DNA of 64,000 bases from Hymenolepis diminuta (lineage: Eukaryota > Platyhelminthes > Cestoda > Cyclophyllidea > Hymenolepididae). Position 1 is the stretch's first letter, and every line of letters starts with the position of its first letter. The position numbers were made by a program, and so were the translations under genes. The notes beneath the pieces are model-generated. The model was not told where the DNA came from. It did not search any database and saw only the letters and a list, made by a program, of their open reading frames with translations. This document shows positions 23,414 to 34,640 of the stretch, in pieces. The stretch spans positions 1,074,926-1,138,925 of the forward strand of contig CAADRB010000037.1 in the NCBI GenBank assembly GCA_900708905.1. The letters run 5' to 3'.

Positions 23414-24644
23414 TTAATTAATAAGGTACTCCGCGGCTTTTGGAATATCCCAGTCCTTCGAAGACAGCGCAGATCTGGCTTGATCCTAAAAGAAACATAG
23501 AAAAAATATGTTTCATCACGAATAATAAGCAGAGAAGTTCTGAGAATTCAGCAAATAGACTAGTTACAGGATTATAGTTTGAAGGACCTATTTGCAAGTT
23601 CTGAATAAAGCAACTTATATCCCTTATTTGGAATGTTCGATGAGGTAAAATATGAGAAAGAGGCACTCTATAGTTGATGGAGAGTCAACTATTCTAAGGC
23701 TTTAAAACTGTATAAACGACATCTGCGAAAATTGTACAAGTCTGTATTATCTACTGATTAAACTCCAATTAGGAATTAAGTACAATCAATCAATCAAGGC
23801 TAATTCAAAGTAATTTTAAGGATGGGAATGAAAACTTCCCATTTAAAAATTCGGAGATGATGGGATGATGCGCTGACAATTATCCCGATGAGAAAAACAT
23901 CTCTCAAGTTTATAAAACACAAAAAATGAATTTTCGACTAAATTAAAGCCACAGCCGTAAGTGAAATAAGGAGATAAAATTACGTCAGTGAATCCCATTT
24001 GCACCAGTTTTTCAACTTTTGCCTCACAATCCGGTTGTCGATTAGGGCCATGCGCATAGATAGAGGCCCAATGTTTTGCAGTGATATTGAAAATATCCCG
24101 ATTTAATTTGTACTGCTTTGCAACAACAGCATCTTGTGGATCATCAGGTTCTGGGTTATCCAAAAGAGCTTGGATTGAGAGCAGCATCGTTCGAAGAGAC
24201 ATTGCTGCAGCCCTATAGCAAAAACCATTATTAAGCAGAAACGAAATATGTAGAGGTGATAATAAGCATAAACTAACCATTGGTCTTTGAGAATATCCAA
24301 GCAAATGACTCCCGTTGCGCTGCTGATGTTTGGATGCCATATTCTTGTCAAAAATTTAACCTGAAAGTCTTAATAGAAAATGATATATTATCAGAACCTT
24401 TGGAGGCATGAAAGGATAGTTATCGGGAATAATTATTTCCAACTCAAATTTTGCTCCGGCATAAGGAGAATCTGGTGGTCCATATATCAAACCTCGTAAA
24501 CTTAATAGGTTATCTCTATTTGTGTAAACTTCAATTGGATTATCATTGATCTACAACATTGTGTTTTATAATAACTCTTACGTTATTGTTACGAAGCTCA
24601 AGAAGTTCCCTCCTTATACGATTAACGGCCAGAGAAGAGGACAT
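23414..24644 (-). CDS. UBE2K: Ubiquitin-conjugating enzyme E2 K, five exons
   Basis: This class II E2 accepts ubiquitin from E1 on its active-site cysteine and, in animals, builds mainly Lys48-linked chains; a C-terminal UBA domain binds ubiquitin. Exons are 24582-24644, 24398-24550, 24278-24360, 23984-24212 and 23414-23485, all with GT/AG ends and matching phases, giving 199 residues (human 200). The UBC fold spans about residues 5-152, with [17 protein letters not shown] at 44-60, the HPN motif at 81-83 and catalytic Cys92 in [12 protein letters not shown], the same number as in human. [14 protein letters not shown] at 121-134 is typical of this E2. The UBA domain occupies about 160-199 with MGF at 172-174 and ends [15 protein letters not shown]. 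Intron lengths from the 5' end are 31, 37, 65 and 498 nt. The fourth intron splits the UBA domain. Nothing suggests inactivation. Confidence 0.95.
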
Positions 24645-24720
24645 TGTACTGTCAAAAGTGGCGGAAGTCACTCACACCAACAAACGAAGCAAATGCTGCA
24701 CCGTTCTCTGATAGGGTGCT
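24645..24720 (-). promoter_or_regulatory. UBE2K 5' flank with acceptor-like AG before the ATG
   Basis: On the minus strand CCACTTTTGACAG ends four bases before the UBE2K ATG. As at EXOSC7 this could be the acceptor of a 5' UTR intron or of a trans-spliced leader. The stretch is somewhat GC-richer than the DNA further upstream. No TATA or CCAAT box is evident. Confidence 0.3.
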
Positions 24721-27700
24721 TCAACTTTTGTGTACAAGCTGCCTTATGTTTACATAGACTTAAACTAAATATTTATTATATATCATTCTTACTTAAAATT
24801 GGTATGAATATTAAATAATTTAATTTGGAAAAAATTTTAAAATGATTCGAATATTGTTATGTTTTATTGTTATTACTTAGATACAACCAAATTTATTTGT
24901 ATTTTCATTCGGAAATTATTGCATTAATGAAATCAAAATTTTATTTAATGGCCATATCACCACGTTTATTTTTATAATATTCTATTTGACGTGTGATTTT
25001 CGGGTAATCAGACTGAAGTCTATTTCTTCCGTCAGTAATTAATCAAAAATATTTTCTACCTTCTTCTTCTTCAGTATAGCCGCATAATAGGAAATTTGAA
25101 AAAAAAACGCTATTTGCACTAGATTCAATATTTAGGGCCTAGACATTTCGTTGGCTTTACGAGAAATGGTAAATCGATTTTACTCTAAATTGCTTCAGGA
25201 CATATTCGGATAAGACTTCCTGAAAGATTATTAGGATTTATAATGGCAGTTATTTAACTTGAAGTGCTATTGGAACTTGGAGTATTTGTATATGAGTAAA
25301 AAATAAATGAAGATTGAAATAAAATACGAATACAATCTCTCGGAATCTGTCATTTGGAAAAATTTTATTCCCTAATTGCGGAGAAAAATATTTCAGTCAT
25401 ACTATAAAGTGTGAAATCGTGAATTTGAGATCTCTAATTAACTAATATTTAATTCATTAAAATTTAAAATTTTTTTTTCCTCTAATTAAAATGGACTTAA
25501 TTTGATCTTTTTAATTCATCATACTTATAAATGCCGATTTCCATTTTGTTAGTGATTTCGTGCTCGCAAAAAATTAATTAGAGAAGAAAATGTGAATTAG
25601 TCGAGCACCTTGTAGGCCTGACAACTTGGAAAAGCTGGTCATGAACATTAGTGAGTAGGTAAACATAAATAGAGGGGAAATCTCACTTTTCAAATAGACT
25701 GATCTATCTATCCAAAAACTTTTAAACATGAATTATTTAAATAATATTAATATATTATTCTATATGATAACTATACACTATCATCATTAGAAATAGGTTA
25801 GTGAAAGTCAAAAGCAAGCACAGACTCAGAGATTAGCGTATAAGATGAAACGATAACTTAGAAACTCAGAAAAATTCTTTCGACATTGGCTACTGTTTAA
25901 TTTTGGTTAGGGTGTTTTAAATCAAAAATACGTCTTTTCTAAATCCTTGGACGATTATGCTATTGAGAAGGTTAGTAATCATTTAGCTTTTTAATTAAAT
26001 CATTTCACTTTCATTGCAGTAGATATATGCTATTGCTATTGTTTCATTACGAAAATATAATTTTGTATTTATTATTGTTTAATACAAATAACCATAATGT
26101 GTCACCTTCATTGGCGAAATTGGATTGGGAATTGTCATGTATATATATTAGTATTTTATTGTAAAATAACGCAATTACCTTCAACTTTCCATTTGCATCA
26201 AGACGAGATTTCATGACTAATATTCATCACCAGTCACAACCTAAAGTCTGAAATACCTTTTGACAATACCAATTCTAGGATTTTATTGAATTAATATTTC
26301 ATACTTTGATACTAATGGTTAATTTCTATGTCGGCTTATTCTCAGAAAAATCTCTGGAAATCTCTGAGTTTTAAACTTATCGTTTAAAGAGCTGTCATCA
26401 AGTTTATTTATGAAGAAGGAAAAGTTATGAATTACAATTTTTGATCGATTTTTTGATTGTAGGAGAAATTTGAATTTAGTTATTTGAGTTTTAATAGATT
26501 AAATTTTTCGAAACCCAAGTTTGTGGTAGATGGATAATTAGTTTCTGCCTGTAAGATATCTTCGGATGAGATATTTAAAATCATCCATTTCTCCCGTCAA
26601 ATGGGGAATTAAATTTTATTTAGGCCATCCAGAGATGAAGAATCTTATTCAAATATATTAATTCTTTATGATATTTTCCTCAAATCAGTTCCAACAGCTT
26701 TAATAAAAGTGAAACAATTTATGAGAGTGAATATTAACTTATATCTCGTCGTTACAGTCGCCACTAGAAGTTAGTAAATTCAGATCAAATAAGACAATTT
26801 TCTGAACCATCAGTTTGATCCCATTTCTAAACATTTAATAGAGGATGAAGATTTTACTTATGTTATATATCTCCGTTAAGACGAGCCCAAACAACTTTTT
26901 AAGTTAACTACATGTACAATCCATGAGTACATGTCAGATTAATATTTCCCTCAAGTTAAGAGGATACGACGCCACACTTTTAAAACAATTGGACGCTTTG
27001 CAGTAATATGCATCCAATAATCTACCAAGTGATTGAAATGGAGAAAGGAAGACACTGAAGAAAATAACTTTTGTAATCGATAAAAGTTCTTATATGAAAT
27101 CCCTTTTGCATTATTTCCTTTTTCACCAAAAGTAACCAGTATAGAAGTACGTATACATCCCTTGAAGTAAACGGCGATCTCATAAACTCAAATTTGACAG
27201 ACATGTACGCTGATCGTTGCGTTATCAGCCAGATTTTTAACACTCAGCTCGGGCAGTGAAAATACAAAAATTTTCTGATTGTGAAACTTGACTTTCACAA
27301 CCTCGCCTATGATCAATGTAAAAATACGCTGATGAATCTGATAATGGCAGGGTGTGGACTGATTTGTTACGATCTTACGACCTCTGACTTGGAGAACATG
27401 AAAATCGACCCCTATGGTATTAATGAAATGTAGTTATTTTTCTGTAGTTTCACCATGGAAGATTGCAACCATTTTAGTACAGGAACGTTTAAATTGAAAA
27501 TGAATTAGTAATTAAAAATAATAATGCCGAAAAAGTGTAACTAAACTGCATCAGCCGTTTTTGAGCTCTAGGGTAAGAACTTACACTGAAGTACAACATG
27601 AAAGATCTGCCAGTAACCTTGGGTGGCAAAAGAGGTCGTAAACAGTCCCAACTGAACAAACAATTTAAATGATTAAACAAATAAGTTAATGGATTTCTTT

Positions 27701-28983
27701 CTCTCGTTGCATTATTCACTGAATATGATTCAAGAATTTTTCTTGGACTTGATCACGTTTAGCTTCCAATGCGCTACTTGTACAACTCAACTGACCTATC
27801 AAAAAGCCAATATAAACAAACGAGTACATCATGGTAATGCCAACTGACATCGTTTACCAAAGGCCGTGACATACTGACACGAATCTTCAGGAGGTTTATG
27901 TCATTAGCAAATTTAATTACTCCTCGGATCTCTATTAGACGATTCCCTGATTTGAAACGGATTGATTTGATAGGAATAAGCTACTTCCAGCCTGATTTTT
28001 TGATTTGATTTTATTTTGTGGAATATAATTATTTTGGTCATGCAAATTTGCCAATCAAGTAATAAAATTACATTAAAACTACATAGGGATTAATTTCACG
28101 ACCTGAGAAATGCCAACTTGTTCATTAGATAGGCCTTCAGCAATCGACTCAATTTCGTTTTAATCATCAGTCTAGATTTGATCAATTTAAATCTAATGGT
28201 GCATAATTTCACCATTTTCGATCAAATTATGAAAAAATGCCACACCCTAACATGTTAATTCCAAACGAGTCGGTGATGTAATGAAAAACGGTAACGAAAA
28301 CGCCGACCTTATATTTCATACAATTAAGTAGTCAAGTTTTGAACTTAATCGCTATGAACTGTTAACTAATATTCCACGGTTAAATATTTATAAATATACT
28401 CACCTTCTGTCAATAATAGTTTATTACACGGAAAATTTAAGTAAAAATGCGATAAATCTCTCTAATGACGCAAAAATCTGAAATTGTTTTCCCAACCCAC
28501 TCCTTGGATAAACAAATTGCTTTTGGTGAAATGAAAAACAAGCCGAAATTCACATGAATAGCAAAGGTAAATTTCTATTGTGCAGTCGTTTTTCAATACA
28601 AAACGTCCAGCAGAATGAAAAAAGGCAGAAAATATTTTGTCGTCGAAAAATTTGTGTCCAGAAATTGTCCTTCACAGTGTCTAGAAATAGTTCATTAAAT
28701 TTAATTACTGCCTGTCAACAGAGGAACTTCAACTCTAATTAAACTTGCGTATCAAATCCTGTGAAGTAAAAAAAAGGGGATTTTTGTCAAGGAAACGATT
28801 CACTTTCCCCTTAAAACGAGCAACCGTATTTCATAATGTTTACTTTTAAAATTTTACCTTCTGCAAATTGTTGTAAATATAACAAATTACTTAAACTGGA
28901 GAGCTGGTTCTGCAGCTATGTTATTTGCGGAAATCAGCATTTTATTACCACAATTCTCCTGACTTTAATGCAATGCATAGCCT
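24721..28983. other. AT-rich intergenic stretch
   Basis: The sequence between UBE2K and the PKA regulatory subunit gene is visibly more AT-rich than the rest of the window, particularly 24.8-28.5 kb. Frames are short: 73, 76 and 62 codons at 27022-27243, 27489-27719 and 28554-28742. I see no gene or defined repeat. Confidence 0.55.
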
Positions 28984-29472
28984 TTAAACTCTCGTTTTGC
29001 TATAGCAACTGACAGATTTGATTATTCTTTCAAACGTGGTAGATTTTCTTAAGAAAAAAGGCATAGACCCTATTTTACGTACTTTTTTCTCTCCCCCCAA
29101 TTTCCGGTAATTTGGAACGAGGTATCTGGTTTCTATTAATGTCAAAATATAGTACCTGATTTTGTATTCTGGTATTGCATCTAGCAAATTATAAACACCG
29201 CTATCTAAATATCCTTCGATTAGCTTAAAGCGTTTGTGTGTGTTGTGGAGCGGTAAAAGATGGCTGGACCCAGGTGACCAATCAGGACAAGAAGATTTAT
29301 CCGCGTGCAACCAAGTGGCGCTAATAAGCGCACGTGGTAGTTTGCGAACACTAACCTTGAAAATGATTGGTCTAGAAGAGACAGGCGGAGGCGACCAATG
29401 AGAGTGGAGATAGCATAAAGCAGCAGGGATCGCAGATTCTGTTAGGCCGCTTATTTGGCTAATCCTTTTCAC
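28984..29472 (-). CDS. 162-codon open frame, doubtful, divergent to the PKA gene
   Basis: The frame begins 77 bp from the PKA regulatory subunit start on the opposite strand, ATG to stop. The first half is rich in Ser, Pro and His, the second half is basic and hydrophobic (for example YKIRYYILTLIETRYLVPNYR). I recognise no domain and no signal peptide. It overlaps the CpG-richer promoter of its neighbour, where stops are naturally rarer, so it may be a composition effect. It is nevertheless the longest open frame in the window that is not a shadow of, or read-through from, a known gene. It could also be a divergent transcript. Confidence 0.2.
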   Translation of the reverse strand: MKRISQISGLTESAIPAALCYLHSHWSPPPVSSRPIIFKVSVRKLPRALISATWLHADKSSCPDWSPGSSHLLPLHNTHKRFKLIEGYLDSGVYNLLDAIPEYKIRYYILTLIETRYLVPNYRKLGGEKKVRKIGSMPFFLRKSTTFERIIKSVSCYSKTRV

Positions 29473-29548
29473 AGATCCGTGGTGGTGAGAGCCAGAGAGT
29501 TCATCCGTTCCCCGCTTTCACGTCCGCACGTACACGCATATATTCAAC
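29220..29548 (+). promoter_or_regulatory. Promoter and 5' UTR of the PKA regulatory subunit gene
   Basis: Three CCAAT boxes stand at 29278-29282 (plus), 29366-29370 (minus) and 29395-29399 (plus), the binding motif of NF-Y. The region is also richer in CG dinucleotides than its surroundings. Transcription probably starts between about 29410 and 29530. No acceptor AG lies close before the ATG, unlike at the two split genes. No convincing TATA box is seen at a proper distance. Confidence 0.5.
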
Positions 29549-30661
29549 ATGTCGAAGAAAACTGTTGATGTCCCACCGGGCCTACGCGAAATTCTGCAGG
29601 AATTTACAGTCGCCGTTTTACGCCAGCGGCCATCTAACATCATTAATTTTGCTGTGGATTACTTTGAAATGAAGAAGAAGGAGCAGAATAACAATGAGAA
29701 TGCCGAAAGTGATGAGGAAGAGGAGATTATTAGACCTCCAATTAAAGGAAAACGTCGACAGGGTGTTGCTGCTGAAAGTTATGATCCGGAAAAAGATGAT
29801 GACAAATATGAGAAGATCGTTCACGAGAAAACAGAGGAACAGCGCCAAAGATTGCTCAACGCTACGAAAAGCATTCTTCTTTTCAAGAGCCTTGATGACG
29901 ATCAAATGAGGGATGTCATTGATGCAATGTTCGAAAAGAAGGTTGAAGTTGGTGAAAAGGTTATTACTCTTGGTGAAGATGGTAATTACTTCTACGTAAT
30001 TGAGAGTGGAGTGTTTGATATTATTGTTAAAGTTGACGGAGTTGAGAAAAAGGTTGGAGAATACAACAACAATGGATCTTTCGGTGAACTTGCCCTCATG
30101 TATAACACTCCTCGAGCTGCAACAATTCAAGCCACAACTCCTGGAATTGTATGGGCCATGACTCGGGAGACTTTTAGGAGTATTGTTCTCAAGAGTGCGT
30201 TCAAAAAGCGGCAAATGTATGAGGAATTGCTCAATCAGGTTGGCATTCTTCAAAATTTAAGTGCCTACGAACGCATGAGTATTGCTGATGCACTTCATAC
30301 ACAAGTCTTTGAGCCAGGAACGAAGATTATTAGCCAAGGCGAGGAGGGTAACGAGATGTACTTTGTGGAAGACGGGGAAATCCGTATTACTGTGAAGCAG
30401 ACCGGATCAGACGAAGAAGCTGAAGTGAATCTCATTAAAAAGGGAGGATTTTTCGGTGAGCTTGCTCTCTTGACTAAGCATCCTCGTGTTGCGTCGGCAT
30501 ATGCTGTCACCAGAGCGAAATTAGCCGTTTTGGATGTTGGTAGCTTTGAACGTCTTCTTGGTCCTTGTCTTGACATCATGCAACGCAATATTGATAACTA
30601 CGAAAATCAGCTCAAAACTGTCTTTGGTAGTCTTCATAATGTCCCTGAACTTCGTCACTAG
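29549..30661 (+). CDS. cAMP-dependent protein kinase regulatory subunit, single exon
   Basis: The protein binds and inhibits the PKA catalytic subunit and releases it when cAMP binds. It has 370 residues, typical of the family. Residues 8-45 form a dimerisation/docking domain of type II character (VPPGLREILQEFTVAVLRQR, then FAVDYF), which binds anchoring proteins. An acidic linker DEEEE lies at 55-59. The inhibitor site is RRQGV at 69-73: Gly takes the place of the phosphorylatable Ser of type II subunits, so it is a pseudosubstrate as in type I. Two cyclic nucleotide-binding domains follow, with phosphate-binding cassettes FGELALMYNTPRAA (178-191) and FGELALLTKHPRVA (302-315); the cAMP-contacting Glu180/Arg189 and Glu304/Arg313 are intact. 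The start is set by the family N terminus. No intron interrupts it, unlike the two other genes here. I give no symbol because the type I/II assignment is mixed. Confidence 0.95.
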   Translation: MSKKTVDVPPGLREILQEFTVAVLRQRPSNIINFAVDYFEMKKKEQNNNENAESDEEEEIIRPPIKGKRRQGVAAESYDPEKDDDKYEKIVHEKTEEQRQRLLNATKSILLFKSLDDDQMRDVIDAMFEKKVEVGEKVITLGEDGNYFYVIESGVFDIIVKVDGVEKKVGEYNNNGSFGELALMYNTPRAATIQATTPGIVWAMTRETFRSIVLKSAFKKRQMYEELLNQVGILQNLSAYERMSIADALHTQVFEPGTKIISQGEEGNEMYFVEDGEIRITVKQTGSDEEAEVNLIKKGGFFGELALLTKHPRVASAYAVTRAKLAVLDVGSFERLLGPCLDIMQRNIDNYENQLKTVFGSLHNVPELRH

Positions 30662-31249
30662 GATACTCCCTGGAATAACTCAATGCTCTATTACCTACTC
30701 TGATTTGTCTCTTCTTTCTCACAATCTCTCGCTCTCTATATCTTAACTGCTTCCATGTTGTATTTAACTGAGCGTTCTTCGTGCTTAGAAACTTGGAAAT
30801 AATCATACTCTCTCACATTGAACTATTCTAAATAGTGACTGATCAAACATTCTTCATACCATCAGTTCATAGACATATATGCATATTGATGACTTCTCTC
30901 TTCTTCGTCATTTCTCTATACCCTCGAAATGCATTTCCTGAATCAATCTTGGTAAAAGACCCAACTGCTAAAGAGGTATGTCTACTTTAGTTAAAATTCT
31001 TTTTTCCCCTCGAAAAGGTGTTCCCTAACACTGTTTCCCCTTTTTCCCACTGGTAACGATAATGCATTCAAAATAGCAGGTATTTTTCCACTGCCTTTCA
31101 ACCATTGACAAAAATAGTAATTCCTCACCCCCCACCCCCCTCTATATCCCTCCTACTCTCCCTTGTTTTCCTTGACCTAATCTCACTACAGTCTTTTTTC
31201 TTTCTTTTCCTTTTCTCTCTTTATGTGTGGTTATGTTACTTTGCATTAA

Positions 31250-31263
31250 CTCTCTCTCTCTCT
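31250..31263. repeat. (TC)7 microsatellite
   Basis: Short uninterrupted CT/TC run inside the pyrimidine-rich probable 3' UTR. Confidence 0.85.
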
Positions 31264-31729
31264 TTCTCACAATTCTCTTCATGCATATAAAAGGGCTCAT
31301 TCATATGCAGTTGTTCATATCTTATATTTGTTTATAAAAAAATCCACAAGTTATTGGTCTAATACCTTCTTTACCTTTAATCGCAATTTTTTTAAGATTT
31401 TGGTATAGCGTTATTGCTTTGAGCAGACTTGATTCTCTCTTTCTCTCTAAAACTACACACGTGCTAAAATACACACCACAGAAGTGGTGTTGTTAGACCC
31501 TAATGACAAGCATTTCGATGAACTGCGTCGTTAACTCTCATTAAAATATGGATTTAGATAAAATTCATTGCTGTCAGCGTTATAAACTTGCCACAAGACT
31601 ACTTTTATTCGAGGTATTTCGAAGCCGAGACTTTCACAAGTTCTGATCATGATAGAGCCTCTCAATACCCGAAAGAGCAAATTGATCAAGTTAGAGGTGA
31701 AATAGAAGAGGGGTTGTCAAGGAGTATTG

Positions 31730-31735
31730 AATAAA
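31730..31735 (+). terminator. Candidate poly(A) signal, PKA regulatory subunit gene
   Basis: AATAAA in TATTGAATAAAGTC, about 1070 nt downstream of the stop codon. Confidence 0.35.
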
Positions 31736-32345
31736 GTCAGAATATCAAGGGTCTTATTACATTTAAATTCTGAACGAATTGCGTTATCCACCCTCCCACA
31801 AGAGGTACAATTCACTTTCATTTTAGCTCAATTCTCATGATTTGGTGTTTGGGTTTTTGAGTGAGTTCGTGATTGGTTGACATGACACTTTGATTTACCT
31901 GTGTCTTTTTACAGGACAATGACATTTTAAGCAGGACTGAACTCAATATACTTGAAAAAAAACCCAAAAATTTGCTATCATTTCGTCTTACAGAACTTGA
32001 GTCCTTCAAAAGTACCGAGCACCTTCGAGATGTTTTAATAGTACTTTAAAAAACAAAATTTCAGGCTCGTAGAAAATGCTCTATTCTCGTATTTAGTTAA
32101 ACTTGGGAAATATTAAGTTGTTGCATTATATTTTTCAACGAAATAAGCAAATTATGTTGGTACATTTGTAGAGTAAAAAAAAAAACAACTTTTTTTCTAG
32201 AATAAGTCACGGGAATTAATTGATTCCAGTGTGAACCTGATTTTATAACCTATCCTAAGTGGCCTTAAATTGAGGTAAGTGACCTCGGAAATCCGTTAAT
32301 TATGAGAAATTATTACCGTACACAAATACAATTTCTTTTTCTACC
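31736..32345. other. Intergenic up to the first assembly gap
   Basis: AT-rich, no gene or repeat recognised. Confidence 0.5.
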
Positions 32346-32937
32346 NNNNNNNNNNNNNNNNNNNNNNNNNNNNNNNNNNNNNNNNNNNNNNNNNNNNNNN
32401 NNNNNNNNNNNNNNNNNNNNNNNNNNNNNNNNNNNNNNNNNNNNNNNNNNNNNNNNNNNNNNNNNNNNNNNNNNNNNNNNNNNNNNNNNNNNNNNNNNNN
32501 NNNNNNNNNNNNNNNNNNNNNNNNNNNNNNNNNNNNNNNNNNNNNNNNNNNNNNNNNNNNNNNNNNNNNNNNNNNNNNNNNNNNNNNNNNNNNNNNNNNN
32601 NNNNNNNNNNNNNNNNNNNNNNNNNNNNNNNNNNNNNNNNNNNNNNNNNNNNNNNNNNNNNNNNNNNNNNNNNNNNNNNNNNNNNNNNNNNNNNNNNNNN
32701 NNNNNNNNNNNNNNNNNNNNNNNNNNNNNNNNNNNNNNNNNNNNNNNNNNNNNNNNNNNNNNNNNNNNNNNNNNNNNNNNNNNNNNNNNNNNNNNNNNNN
32801 NNNNNNNNNNNNNNNNNNNNNNNNNNNNNNNNNNNNNNNNNNNNNNNNNNNNNNNNNNNNNNNNNNNNNNNNNNNNNNNNNNNNNNNNNNNNNNNNNNNN
32901 NNNNNNNNNNNNNNNNNNNNNNNNNNNNNNNNNNNNN
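32346..32937. other. Assembly gap (592 N)
   Basis: Run of undetermined bases. Long frames crossing it are artefacts of the Ns. Confidence 0.99.
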
Positions 32938-34239
32938 ATGGAGTGAGTCTGTAAAAAGGACATGCATTAACAGCTCAAGGTCAATGTCTGAGATGAGAAA
33001 TCTTATTTTCACTATGCAAAATGAATCTTTTTGTGGTCCTAGTTGTCCAACTGAATGGCAGTTTGCGGCATAATTAGAGTCAAACGATGCGTAAAACGTC
33101 TGAATAGAGTAAATGAAATTTTTCTGGTTTTTTTTTGCAGGAGATGATAAAAACACCCTCATTGAGCAGGTTTTAAAGTGCAGCTTAAATGTTCTTGTAA
33201 TGAATCAATTGAGAAAACTGTAAAACTCAGTTTCACTAGGACGCACGAAGCTAAACCAGAGAAATCACGTTTAGTTGAAAAAAAAAACGCATTACAATCC
33301 AGCTAACCATTTCAAACGCATTTATCCACACCTTAAAAGTCCTCGCACCTTGTTCTCCTGGTGAACAAATAAATACCTGTCACGAAGTAGAGAAAAAAAA
33401 ATTGCGGCCAGATATTGTCTCCATCTTGTTGAAAATGGGGAAGCAAAAAAGGTAAATATAAGTTGAAACTTTAGTTTAATCTACTTATTGAATAAACTCT
33501 TCATAAAATATCTTAGCGACTATGAGGAAATGATATAACCGATTTACCACCGACAAATTAAGTTTTCCGCCGTGAATTATGGTTAAAATAAGTCAAGAAA
33601 GTTGAGGAGAAATTCATTCAACAGTTACGTTGGAAACAATTATTCATACCGATTAAGGATAATGAATGATTATCGATAGGGTAAATATGATCGATGTTTA
33701 ATAATTCGAAATGCTGTGAATTTCTGGATTCCTTCATTGGGTAAAAGTAGTATCCCTCTATAGTCTGTTGAGCAAATTGTAGAACAATCAGCAGTACTTT
33801 AACTCAGAGCTTCAGAAGTAGATTTAAGTAGTTAACTTTAAAAGCAATGTGAGAGAAGAGAAACCGTCTTAAGGCCATCTTACCGCTACAAATTGACAAA
33901 ACCCTTTTCCTCAACTTAGAAGCGAGGGGTTTTGGGTGGGATTACTAATTATTACAGGAACCGACGACTGCACCAGTTTTATGGTCCAACTGGAATTTCA
34001 ATTAAATAGTATTGCAAAAGTGAATACTTAATTTTAAAAAAATTGCTGATTAGATTACAGTATGAAGGACTGGTAATTAAGTATTAAAAAAAATAATATA
34101 AAACAAAGTTGAAAATTGGTTCGACTCGGCAAGGTAAGTAAGATAGTACTCATAAAATTTGATATTAGACTAAAAATAATGAACGAAGATAAAACGAATT
34201 AATGGAGTTAAAGTAGTAGGTTGAGACCAGGAGACAGTG
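32938..34239. other. Intergenic after the gap
   Basis: AT-rich with no frame of note and no recognisable repeat. Confidence 0.5.
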
Positions 34240-34640
34240 TGCTTGTCATTAAAGTAGTACTTACCCTAATTAGGCTTAATCTCCCCTCATAGAAACTGTG
34301 ATCCTCCTGAAGCTTACAGGAAATGAGAAGACTAAATGTGTATTGAGCAAGTGAAAATGAATGAGAAAGGAAGGGAGAGAGGAGCAGGAAGATGAATTGG
34401 GAAGTAAGAGGGAAGTGTTGGTATTGAGGGAGGACAACTTGGATTGTGTGGAACAGGCGACATGAGATACGATGAAGCAGTCGACCGATTTCTCATTCTT
34501 CATTCATTGACAATGAGAGTAGAGGTATTAGTCAGTACATATACATACTTAGATAGAAGGACTGGGCAGGCCTATGAGTCAGCGCGCAAGTACTACAGGG
34601 TCACTGCGGCAATTGTAATCAATCCTGTAATAAGAAGACT
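34240..34640 (+). repeat. 400-bp dispersed repeat, copy 1
   Basis: It aligns by eye with 36569-37015. Shared blocks in order are AATAAAGTAG/ATTAAAGTAG near the start, ATGTGTATT followed by a purine-rich run, GAGGACAA/AAGGACAA then TGTGGAACAGGCGAMATGAG, and at the end ATGAGTCAGCGCG with AGTACTACA/GGTACTACA. No TG...CA ends, primer site or clear terminal inverted repeat is visible, so the class is undetermined. Confidence 0.55.

Larger units (their letters stand above)
30662..31735 (+). other. Probable 3' UTR of the PKA regulatory subunit gene
   Basis: Pyrimidine-rich sequence with several CT and TTCTC runs, including (TC)n at 31250-31263, follows the stop codon. No gene is seen. The first exact AATAAA I find on this strand is at 31730-31735, which would make the UTR about 1.07 kb; a shorter form using a variant signal is possible. 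Confidence 0.4.

Noticed and set aside
23843..24351. 165-codon and 82-codon minus-strand frames with E2-like parts
   Set aside because: They are read-throughs of UBE2K exons 3 and 4 into flanking introns. The spliced model gives a full-length 199-residue protein, so these are not separate genes.
29618..30253. 211-codon minus-strand open frame
   Set aside because: It lies wholly antisense to the PKA regulatory subunit coding sequence and reads as a shadow of its codon usage, with no family resemblance.
32302..33162. Frames of 214-273 codons crossing the first N run
   Set aside because: Almost all of their length is undetermined sequence. The real residues at the ends do not resemble a family.
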